64,000 bases of DNA from Eudorina sp. 2006-703-Eu-15 (Eukaryota; Chlorophyta; Chlorophyceae; Chlamydomonadales; Volvocaceae). Made by a program: the position numbers and the translations under genes. Positions 42,061 to 52,902 of the stretch are shown here, piece by piece; within the stretch, counting starts at the first letter, position 1, and each line of letters starts with the position of its first letter. The DNA lies in the NCBI GenBank assembly GCA_003117195.1, contig BDSI01000106.1, positions 124,001-188,000 on the forward strand, given 5' to 3'. Below the pieces are notes generated by a model, which had not been told where the DNA came from, did not search any database, and worked only from the letters and a program-made list of their open reading frames with translations.

Positions 42061-44643
42061 TGTTAGGCAACAAGTTCTAAAAATTCACTGCAACTTTAAT
42101 CGATATCGGATGGGCAGGGTTTCTGTACAAGTTTTGCCGTGTGCTTCCGATGGCTTCGCTACAGATTAACTACACAAAAAATGTCTGACGCGACTCAATT
42201 CAGTGGCGCATAATGAGTAATCTTCTGAAGATAGGGTCGTACCGGAATCTGTACCGGGAGACACAGCAAGGAGACTCCACACCGCCCGTTTTGAAAATTT
42301 TACGATATAAAATACCATTTAGCACTACACTGAGCTGTATTGGTCCTCTCCGTTCGAATCTTCCCAGAGCTTTGGTTCTTACGTGATTGCTAACGACGAG
42401 CGGTTGGTCCGTGTTGGCGCCCGTTGCCTGGTTAGTGCTGCAACCTGCAAGGTCTCCCGCTGCCCACTGCGCGAGAAGAGAGAGTAAGCATGCCATCCCG
42501 GTGCTGCTCCGGCGCTGCTGCGCGCGTTCTGCACCTTACAAACGACCGACCGAGGTCCGGAATGCCCCGTCGCTCCCTCCTCTTTCGCGCCCGCGTGGCC
42601 ACCCCCGCGGCCACCAACGCACCGAGTACCCCAGGCACTCCGTCCGCCCATTTCCCCCGGAAGCGGAAGCGGAAGCGGAGCCGCTCCGTCTTGATGGGCA
42701 TACCACACGACGAGGCTGTCACTTTCGCGGCCCCTCAACCCGCGCCTTCCACCGTCTTCGCGCGGCCTGTGCAGCGCCCCGCAGCCACTGCCACTGCCAC
42801 TCGCTGCGCCAGGCTGGGGAGGGGGCGCTCAAGGGGGCAAACGGTACCCCAAAGCTCCGCCGGGGCGCGGTCGCGGTCAACGCAGGGCGCCAGCACACCG
42901 GTATCTCCGCCAACGACTGGCCCCTGCCCACACTGTGAGAAAACCTTGAGCCGGCCAGACAGCTGAACCTGTCCCACGCGTATGAAATTGCGCAGGAGCC
43001 GGTGTGCTTGAAGGGGCCACGAAACCCTAAACCCTAGAGAAGTCCAAGGGGGCGCCCTCAAGCCGTCAGGTCTACGGGCCCCTCCCTTCCCCCCGGAAAC
43101 AGCCGCCGTGAGCTCGGGCCGCGCGGTCGGACCGCAACGGCTCACTCGGCCAACCGCTCCCGCAGTGCTGCATGTCACAGCAGCGGCAGCAGCAGACGCA
43201 CCCGCATTCGTGCCCCCGCGGCCGCACCGCGGTCAAAAATCGCTGCTGTGTATCGACGGCGGCGGCAGTGTTATCACGACTCGCAAGCCGGGCCACACGC
43301 CCCTGACGGAGACGCACCGAGGGACACATACACACACACCCAACGACAGCAGGCAAATCCGGGTGTGGGAGTACTCCTATTCATTAGACACACACACACA
43401 CACACACACACACAAAGCCGCACACACTCACACACACGTATACTAACACATATAGAGTATCCATGTACCGAGCCACCGCGGCCGGGAGGTGCCCCTGAGG
43501 GCCTCGAGGTCCTTGCGGCAGCCGCCCGACAGACCCTCATCGCCCACGGCGGTCCCCCACACATACATATACGCGACACACCGTACCTGCGGCAACAGCC
43601 GCACGTGCGGCGACGAATCGCGGACTCGAATCTCCTCCGCCACAACCCAGACCCCACAAACCACGCCTCACCCTCAGTTCCCTTCCCCCTCGGGGCTCCC
43701 AGAGCCGGCCCCCGGCCTCCCACTCTTATCCCACCAGGCACAAATCGAACCAAACAGACCAAAGCACGACACGACACGACACGACATGACACGCCGGTGG
43801 TCCGCCTGCCAAACTCCTCGGGCCGCATCGCCCCCTGTGGCCCCACTGCCCCCTTGCTCCCCCCTCCCCTCGCACCAGATTGCCCCAAGCACCGTCCCCT
43901 CACCGACCCCGGCAAGAGGCCACCCGCTCCAGGGCGGAGAGGGGAGGGGAGGGGCGTAGCGCAGCCAACCCTACGAGAATGCGGGTCGAGGCAAGTTCCT
44001 ATCCCCACCGGGCACATGGCGGAAGGACGGCCACGGCCCCGTCTTGCCCCCGCCCCTTGAGCCCGCCCGCATGGAAAATCTCGAGGCGATCATCCTTTCT
44101 CCCTGCTTCGCCTTTTTATTTTCTTCCTCCTCCTGTTCCTGTTCCTCCCCCTCCTCCCCCTCCCGCTCCTCGGTACCGCTACGGGGGGCCACTGCCTCAA
44201 CAAGCGCCGAGTGGGGTGCGCGCCTTCGGCTGCCCCACAGCCCCACAGTCCATCGACGATCGAAAGGAGGAGGGGACCCGAGGCCTGCTGCAAACAAGCC
44301 GATGCCCGTTGCAGCCCCACTCCCCACCTCGTCATACGGCCAGACCCATAGCGGGCGTACAGCGGGCGTACAGCGCCGGATGCAGACCGGGCCGCCCCGC
44401 CCCGCCCCGCCCACAACGAACTCCCCTCGCCGCCGGCCCTCCTGCTGCAGACCGCTGACGCTTCCAGCTTCCCATGGTGGTCGAGGAAGGCGTGTGGGAG
44501 CGTCCAGACACGGATTCTGTTTCCGGACTTCAAAGGCAGAAGTGTACGGATGTACGGATGTACGGATCCGTACGGACACAGCGGACCAGGGCTGACAGTG
44601 TTTCTTGCGTGCGCGTGCGTTCGCGGCCTCCACCCGCGGCTGC
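42061..44643. other. Intergenic region, PurU promoter and PHOX 3' flank
   Basis: Genes on both sides read leftward. Contains a CA run near 43390-43412, an AAACCCTAAACCCTAG telomere-type tract at 43022, and GC-rich low-complexity ORFs without domains. On the minus strand 42465-42382 is bounded by a pyrimidine-rich acceptor and a GTAAGA donor and could be a 5' UTR exon of PurU. No separate gene is supported. Confidence 0.45.
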
Positions 44644-44648
44644 TTACA
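44644..44648 (-). terminator. TGTAA polyadenylation signal, TPR-PB1 gene
   Basis: First reverse-complement TGTAA downstream of the TPR-PB1 stop codon, about 160 nt away. Confidence 0.5.
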
Positions 44649-44806
44649 CAAGAGCCCTAAATCAGTACGACGCTCCCTGCGCCCCTCCGCCAGACATCGA
44701 ACCCCCCGCGGCAGGCGCCTGCTGCGCCGATGCGATCAGACCGGAGCAGCACCTCCGACCCGCGGGTCACGGAGAGCGCGCCCGGGTGTGTGTGCGTGTG
44801 GGTCGC

Positions 44807-47800
44807 TCACTTCTTGGCCTTCTTGACCTCCAGCGAGGGGAGACCCTTCGCCTTCGGCTTCTCCTCCGCCTGTGGCGGGGTACGGGTGAGGTGCGGAATA
44901 CATCATCGGGTTGGCAGCAGCAGCGGGCGGCCGTTGTCGGAGAGCCTAGAACTCAGCGCTGGGACCCCAAAAAAGGCCAAGGGGCGTTTACTCGCAGGTC
45001 CAATGCGCCGCACAATGCCGCCTCCGCCCACCCGCGCTGCAGCGCTGCACAATGCGCTGTGACCCCAATCTCACCCACCCCACCCCACCCCACCCCACCC
45101 CACCCCACCCACCCCACCCCACCCCACCCACCGCTGCCGCCTCCGTCTTGGCCGCCTCCGTCTTGGCCGCCTCCGCCTCCTCCTTAGCCGGCTCGGGCTC
45201 CTCCGCCTCCGGGGGGATGTCCAGCTCGTCCGCCTGGTTGGAACAGCGCCGGACGGAAGGGGCACAAACGGGGCGGGGGCCTAGGGTGTCAGTCAGTCGG
45301 CGGGTGGCGCTCGGGAGCGGCTTGCAGGGCCGCACGCGCATGCCTTGGGCGGCTGGCGGGTGTGGCGGGCCACCCACCCACCCATCCAGCCATCCAACCC
45401 GACCGAATCCGATCTTTTTCTCAACAAATACTTCATGGCAATACGTCCAGGAAGAAATGTACACCAGGGAGACCTAGACGGGGAAATCAAAGCGCGAGGC
45501 GCGCTCAATCGCACCCCCCCCCCCAGTCTCCCTCCCTCCTCCATAAGTCCCCTGCCCGCCGCCTGTAAGCTCCCGCAGAACCGTCTAGCAACCCCGTTGC
45601 AAATCGTACATCCACCCCCGTCTCGCACCCACATCACAAAGACACACATCGTGCGCATCCGTCGTACACGTCGTACACCTCTCTCCATGCTGTGTCGTAC
45701 CTTGAAGTGGTTCCGGAGCGCCACCCGGATGTCCTTCTCCGGGCACCCCGCCTCCCGGAACAGCGCCACCGCCTTGTCCAGCTCCGCCCTCCAGTCCTGC
45801 CCCACCGCCGACAGCATCTGGCTCCACTCGTAGATGAAGTTGCCCTTGAGCACCAGCGCCTGGGACTTGAAATCGTACTCCTGCTGCCCGGTGGAGGAGG
45901 GCTGAGGGGCCGCCTGGCCGGACTCGGCGGCCTGAGGGCGGGGACGGGGTCGAGGGCGAAGGGGGGTAGGTCGTCAACCGGCTGGTGAGCGCAGCGGCCC
46001 TCTGGAAGACGACGGACCCTGCACGTGACGGTGTCGAGGGTGTCCAGGGAGGAACACACCCCCTCCCTGGAGTCCTAAGAGGGAGATTGCCGGCGAAGTG
46101 CCGTACCTGTCTTGCTGTCCGTCTGGCCGCCAGCTTTCCCTGCCCGACCGGTATGGTGCCGCAGCCCAAGGCGCTGAGGATCGACACCGTGATGCCAACC
46201 CCCACCCTGCACTGCCCGCAGCACGGACCCACCCGCCCCGGCGCCCCGCGGTCCGGTCAGGAGGGGTGCGTGTCCCGGGACCCCGTCATCACCTTGGCCT
46301 GTGCCTCCTTCTGCCGCGCGTCCATCCCTGGAGCCAGCGCCACCGCCCGATCCGCCCACTGCAGCGCCCCCTCGTAGCCCGCCTTCGCGCCCGCCACCGC
46401 CTCCGCCTTAAGGCCCGCGAGCGCCGCCCGCGTCGCTGCGCTGACCGCCTCGGCGCCCTCCACGGCCGCGGCGTCGCTGCTCTTGCCGCTGGCGGCGGCC
46501 GGCGCCGCGGCCGCCTCCGCCCCCTCGGCGGCGGCGGGCGCTGAGGCCGCCTCTGAGCTCCCAGCGGCCCTGTTTGCCATGTGTTCGTATTCGTCGGCAG
46601 GGCAGGGCAGGGCCGGCGTGCGCTCACATGCGATGGGCATAGCAATGCCCAACAGTTGTCCGTATGCGAATCTATGATGCACCCCAGTGCCCCGATGCGC
46701 GGTGTGTGGCGGGGCGGGATGATTGAGCATAATCGTCGACTTGATTGGCGTGCAAGGGGGGATGCGCAGGTGACATCGAATCGGGGTGAGTACGGCAAGA
46801 GGCGCGGATGTGAAGGCAGCTGCTGACGGAGGCACGACTTGAATTCGAACCCGCCGCCGCTCAGTCGCCCTCAGGTCGCCCTCAGGTGTCCCTCAACCCC
46901 ATCCATCCCCCTGCAACATAAATCACAAACAGCAACACACGGGTGGGGTATCGGCCCCCCTAGACCCCCCCCGCCACCCCGCCACCCCTGCCCCTCCCGG
47001 ACCGCGGGGCGCCCCCTCCTCCTCCACCTCCTCCTTCTCCTCCACCCCCTCCCCCGACCGCGGCGGCCAACCACCCACTTGGCCGGCTCCTGCGGCGCCA
47101 CCAGCCCCGCCGCCAGCTTGCACCGCTCAAACTCCAGCTGGCTCATGTTGCACACCGCGTCGAAAAAGTCCGGGTTGTACGACAGGGCCTCCTTGTAGCG
47201 CCGCTCCGCCTCCGCAAACTCCGCCAGCACGGCGGGCCGCACCTCGTCCAACGCCTTGCCCGCCTTGGCCGCCGCCTCCAGCGCGCGCTGCCCCAACAGT
47301 TGGTGCACCTGCCCCCAGGAGGCGAGGCCGGTGCAGGCCACGTCGCGGAACGACTCCTTGGCCTTGTCGAAGAGGGGCGCGGCGGCGTCGGCGTGGATGG
47401 TGGCCTCGAGGGCCTTGGTGACCGAGTCCCAGCCCAGGTTGTGAAGATCCACGTGCCTGTGGGGGAGGGGGGGACCAGGAAGGGGGGGTTGCGGGGGTTG
47501 GTGGTGCGGGGGAGGTGTGTAATAGCAAGAATGAGTCCCAAGCCGCGGGGCGGGTTTACAAAGGGGGTGGGTGGGGGTAGGGGTGGGGGTAGGGATGGTG
47601 GGGTTCAGCGACGCGAAGGCCACCAGCAGCAGCAGGCCTGTCCCCGAGCCACCGCCGCCACATCCCCAACCACCCTTGGGGGCGCCGCACACCCCGGCAC
47701 AGGGCCATGAGCTACGGCCCCCCAACCCGCAACCCCGGGGGGCTGCCCGTCTTGCCTCTCACGGCTCAACCCTCCGCCGCCTGCCCGCTATCTGCGCTCT

Positions 47801-50800
47801 GCTCCAATTCCTCCCACGCACCCCACCCACAAGGTGAGGCGCAGGCGAGGCGCACTGACCCAGCTCTATCCCCCTCCCTGTCCTGCCCCCTCCCCCAGAT
47901 CCCCGTTCGCCCACCCCCACGTCGCCGCGCGCTTCCCCCCTCTACTTACTTCTCCCCAACCACCCCCCTCGACTGCCAATACGCGGCACCCCCTCCCGGC
48001 CTCCCACCCCTCCCTCTGATGTCCAAGCCCCACCCCCCTCTCCACCCACTTGTCCGGCTCCAGTCCTGTCTGCTGGATGAACAGCTGCGCGAAGTCAACC
48101 AGCCAGCTGTCGAGATGGAGCTCCTCCGAGGGGCCGGAGGCGGCGGAGGTAGCGGCGGCGCCGTCAGCGCCCTGGCGGAGGCAAAGACCAACGGCGGCGG
48201 AAAGCGGCGGAAAGCGGCGGCGGTGGGGGAGGAGGGGCACAGGGGGGGAGCTAGGGGTCAGAGGCGGCAGCGGGTGCAGCGGGACGATGGGCGGGTGGTG
48301 TCGCGAAAACATCGCGCGGCGGGGTGGTGGTGGAGATGGTGAGTACAGCAGGGGCGCAGTGAAGCGCGTGCGCGTGCGAGCCTGGGAGTGCTGTGAGGCT
48401 GACGCGCAGGGAGGGCCCTTCGCGCCTCTGGTAGGTCGCCCCACAGAAAGAGGGCCCCCCCTCCCTGGGGGCCATCTGAGGTCGCAGTGGGGGTTGATGG
48501 GTTGATGATGGCCATGGGCTACGACCCCACCCACCGAACACCACCACACCGCACACAGCTGGACTCTGCTTCTCGCGGCCCAGTTCTCTCACACACCGCA
48601 CACCGCTAGCCTGACCACGGATACGGATGAGGATGAGGATGAGGATGAGGATGAGGATGAGGATGAGGAGGGGGGGCCACAGTCCCGGCTGCGTCTGGTC
48701 GCCCCCGGGCGAATGCGGGGGCGGGGCGACCCTCCCTGCCAGCCCCCGGCAGCCAGTGTCCGGGGGTCGCCTGTGCGGCCCAGACCCTCCGGAGGCTGGC
48801 AGTCACACGAACCCTGGCCCCGGTAGGCGAGTAGGTAGGTAGGTAGGTAGGTTGGTGAGTAGGTAGGTAGGTTGGTGAGTAGGTAATGTCTGACAAACGG
48901 ACCGTAGGGCCCACGACCCACGAAGGCGAAACCCACCAATGCGGGTGGAGTTTAGGAAATGGGTACACTTATGGTACTGCGGGTGCGTGGAGGTGTTCCA
49001 ACGATCTCCACCACCTGGCCCCTCAACAGCTGGTGCTGCTGGTGCTGGTGCTGCGGCTGGCGCTGCTGCCGGCGGGTCTGCAGCGCTGGCGATGCGGGTG
49101 CCGGACCCGGCGGGCGCTGTGAGCTGAGCCGGTCTTCGGCGGCAGGCCCTGCCCCTGGAGCTCGCGGGCGGCTGCTCAAGGACTCCCCCACCGCTGGACT
49201 GACTGGGCGGGTGTCAGGGGGGGGGCGGGGGGCGACCGGGGGCGCTGGCCGGCTGACACGGCTGCTGACCATCGCGCGCCTCCCTGCCGCCGCCGCCGCC
49301 GCCGCCACCGCCGCCGCCTCACTTGGACTCTTTGCCTAACGCCCTCTCCCGCCCCAATCTGCCAAAACCACACGCAGCCAGCCAGCGGGGGGCTTCCAAT
49401 TCCATCCCGCCCCAGGGCCCCACCCCACACACCACCCCACACCCCGCCCACACCCCGCCCCGCCGCTGACCTTCCGGTCCGCTGCCGCCGCCGCCAGCTG
49501 CGCCTTCTGCATCGCCAGCAGCTGCTGTCGCTCCACCTCCTCCTCCAAGGGCGGCTTCGGCACATCGGCCTGAGAGGAGGGAAGAGGAGAGGAGAGAGGA
49601 GGGGAGAGGCCGCGTGAGCCGTCCAGGTCACAAGTCGTCGGGGGTCGGGGGTGTGGGGTCCGATGTGCTCGACTCTGTGCTAGTTGGTGCCTGCATATGC
49701 AACCACCACCCACCGACCCGTACAGCCACCCATGCCGCAACACCCACTCAAATCACACCCACCCACCCAGTCACACACACACACACGTGTTGTCGTTGTT
49801 TGTTCATTTGCAGGTTAACATGGCGAGTAATTGGTGCTTGGTTTGGGTCGGGCGGGTTCCACTTCTAAACACACATCCGACGGCCCCCGACTCACTTCCC
49901 TCACCTCCATCGACAAAACAACCACCGACACACCGCCGGCCTCCCCACCCCCCACCAGCCCCCGCCCCCCACCAGCCCCGGCCCCCCACCCCCCACCAGC
50001 CCCCGGCCCCCCCACTCCCCACCCCCCACCAGCCCCTCCCACCCCCACCAGCCCCCTGCGCCCACCCATACCCGCCCAGCATCCCGTCGCACCGCGCTGG
50101 CCACCGGCGAGAGGTGCAGCTTGAGCGGCGGGAAGGCTGTGAGGCGGGGTCCGTGGCTGCCCTGCGCCGCCAGCGCCCGCTGGTACTGCTGCATCAGTTC
50201 GCCCAGTGCCACGTGGATGTCCGCCTTGCAGGTGAGAGTCACCAAGTCCCCGTTCTTGTCCAGGTACTTGATCAGGAAGGGGCCTGGGGCCGGGATGGGG
50301 GGTGGGGAGTGGAGACCGCGAGATTGGGGTGGGGGCGGGGTGGGGGGTGGGGTGGGGGGTGGGATGGGGGGTGGGGTGGGGGGTGGGGTGGGGGTGGGAT
50401 GGGGGGTGGGGTGGGGGGTGGGATGGGGGGTGGGGTGGGGCGCTGGTGGCCCGGGTGGTGGGATCGGTGGGGGGTATATTGAAAAAAAGAAATAAATCCG
50501 AGGGGGTATAAGAAACTGGTAGACATTTCCAATTGTTCTGCTGCCAGAGCGACGGTTCGACTGGGGATCGCAACGGAAAGGCGGTAGGGTGGTTGCCTGT
50601 GTTGAGCGCGGGGCGCCGGCGGGAGGGCTTTTGCTGGGCGGCAGGGCCCGGGCGGGGATCCGGCGATGGGCTCCGGTCGCAATCCACCACATCATCACCA
50701 CCACCACCTGCATGCGCTTCCCCGTCTCCTCGACTTCATCCTACGCCCTGATTCGGCCTCCCGTCCCTCCCTCTGTCTCTACTGTCTTCTCCGGTCCCGT

Positions 50801-52902
50801 CCGGTCAACACGCTGGCGAAACGGCCGGCGAACCGGTGCATCCGGATGACCCCTCAGACATCCTCCCCTTAAAGCCCTGTGCCCGGAGCCCCTACCCGGG
50901 TAAGACACCCCACGCCAACCTCCCCCGACCCGGTTCGACCAAGCCCCCGGCCCTCAGGGCCACCAGATCCACCTGTAGCCACACTCAATCAGCGCCTTTT
51001 CTTTCACTTGCCTTTTCCTTTCCCTTCCTTATTTCCTCCTTCTCTTCCCCCTCCCCTACCTGGCACTTCCCTGTCGCGTGTACATTCTCCCCGTCCCGGG
51101 CCCGTCCCCCCTCACCGTCCCGGCCCCGTCCCAGCTCCCCGCCCCAGGCCCCGCCCCAGGCCCCCCGGGGATCGCACCCGCCGACGGGAACTTGGCCTGC
51201 ACCGCCGTCAACAGGTCCGCGTAGTTGCTGGTCAGAGAGAGGTGCACCAGCTTCGTCTCATCCCCCAGCGTGCACTTGGCCACCACAAGGCCCTGCTGCA
51301 GCGCCGAAAGCTTGCTGGCAGCGGACGCGCCGCCGGCGCCGGAGGCGCGCGCGACGGCGGCGGCGCCGGGCGCCGCCGCGCCGCCTCCGGCGGCGCCGGC
51401 CCCGCCGTTGGCGGCCGAGGCGGGCCGCACCCGCGCCGCCGCCTCCCGCAGCCGCCGCTCCTGCTCCTGCGTCTCCGGGGAGGCGTTCTCCGTTTTGTTG
51501 ATCGCGGTGACGTCCGCGAGGGCCTGCTTGAACATGCCCTGCTGCTCGTAGGCCTTGGCGCGGCGCTGCAGCGCGCGGACGCTGTTTGGCGCCACCTCCA
51601 GCGCCGACGTGCACTCCTTCACCGCCTCCTTATACCTGGCAGGGGTGCATTGGGTGACGGCGATGGTGGTGGTGGTGGGAAGAATAGACAATAGAATACT
51701 GCTAGACGGCGGTGGGTGGCGGTGGGGGGGGGCCGGTCGTGACGGTGGTGATGGGTTCTGGGGTTAAGGACATGGGCCCGGGACGGAATCCGGTGTTACA
51801 CCCGGGCACGGTGGTGGGAGCGAGCGAGGGGTGTTCCGGAGTTCAGCGGAAAGGCGCCCTCATAATCGGGTACGAGGATACGGCCCTTCACGAGCGGGTA
51901 TGTGAATAAAGCCCTTCCAGAGAGCGGCCCTGGTAGTTCTGGTAGTTTGCTTGAACGGGTAATGGTGCCATCAGTTTGAAGACAGACAAGTCGAATCGAG
52001 GGGCGGGGTGGGAGGTATAGGGTCGAAAAAGTAAAGAAAAATCAAACCCAGAAACAAATTTTATGGGCGCAGCGGCCTGGCGGGAATTGCAAGCACTTCG
52101 GGGCAGCCAGAAAGGGGGATATGGATCTCGGAGCTCCCGCAGTCAACGCGCCCCGCCGTTTCTGGGGGCCCCGCCGAGTCGGACATGGCTTAGACGGGGG
52201 GCGGATGCTGAACCTGGGGTTCCAGGGGCGTGGGCAGAGGAACGCTTGGGACGCGTTGTGCGCGCGCGGCATGCGGCAGATGAGACCCCGCGGGGGAGGA
52301 GAGTCTTCGCCGGGGTGGGGCGACCCGGTGCCCTTACGCACGTTACGCCTCGTGCGGAGACAGAGCGTAACGGCGCCCTGGCCAACACTGAAGTGCTTGG
52401 ACGTCCGCGACGCCGATTTGGTCGCAATTATATAATCAAAGAACATGGGCGGGAGCGGCAGGTGTTTTTGCAGGCTTCTCCGCAACTCGTGGCCAACGAG
52501 TCGTCTGCTGCGCAGGGTAGCAGCACACCTCTTCTGGCCGATAAAGCAAGCCGCCTTGTTGTTGTGGAAATCAGCCCGCTCCGGAGCGCTGGCCGGGAGC
52601 AGCTTAATAGCCTCGTCGTAAGTGGTCAGGGCCTTCTGGTAGTCGCCGCGAGCAAAGGAGTTGTTCCCTTCCGTTTTCAGCTCCACAATCTTTTTGGCGA
52701 CCTGTGAGCAGCGTGAGTTTTCGCATTGTAATAGATCGGGCTTGCTCGCCAGCCGCCGGCTCCCTAGAAGGCTCCGACGCAGTGCATGGCCAGTTTGCAT
52801 TAGCATCGAAATGACTACAGATTAAATACCCACCTCCGGCTCAACATTCGCTGGCGCAGCGGGGGCAGCTTTGGTTGGGGACGACTTGCTCTTCTTGGCC
52901 AT
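44807..52902 (-). CDS. TPR-PB1 protein of the PHOX/CLMP1 family, 11 exons, 720 aa
   Basis: Exons: 52902-52834, 52701-52529, 51635-51178, 50283-50093, 49569-49471, 48171-48050, 47456-47079, 46569-46293, 45931-45701, 45233-45132, 44869-44807; all phases agree. After a Lys/Ala/Pro tail (1-23) come TPR units at about 24-150 (KTEGNNSFARGDYQKALTTY, then YKEAVKECTSALEVAPNS), a linker, and a PB1 domain at about 197-290 with Lys201 and the acidic YLDKNGDLVTL loop. Then follow the family's DSWLVDFAQLF and HVDLHNLGWDSV blocks, a Tyr-Lys-Glu-Ala-rich helical region with NPDFFDAVCNMSQLEFER, and an Ala/Glu/Lys tail ending KKAKK. Plant PHOX proteins include CLMP1, needed for chloroplast separation; TPR-PB1 proteins are thought to bind chaperones and partners. 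Function here is inferred from the family. Confidence 0.92.
45068..45131. repeat. (CCACC)n array in TPR-PB1 intron 10
   Basis: Pentanucleotide CCCAC/CCACC run abutting the donor of the exon 10/11 intron. On the transcribed strand it reads as G-rich GGGTG units starting in the donor GTGGGTGGGG itself, so the 5' splice site may fold into a G-quadruplex. Confidence 0.9.
48627..48669. repeat. (GATGAG)n microsatellite
   Basis: Seven GGATGA units inside the TPR-PB1 intron 48172-49470. A GTAG/GGTA tetranucleotide run follows at about 48830-48884. Confidence 0.9.
50318..50450. repeat. GGGGTGGG minisatellite in TPR-PB1 intron 4
   Basis: Repeated GGGGTGGGGGGTGGGAT-type units, G-rich on the plus strand and therefore C-rich (CCCACCCC) in the pre-mRNA. 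It lies just upstream in transcription of the exon 4 acceptor at 50284 and may serve as a long pyrimidine tract, or form G-quadruplexes on the template strand. Confidence 0.85.

Noticed and set aside
42382..42465. Exon-like segment with good acceptor and GTAAGA donor on the minus strand
   Set aside because: Could be a PurU 5' UTR exon, but no in-phase coding continuation was found; not called as a gene.
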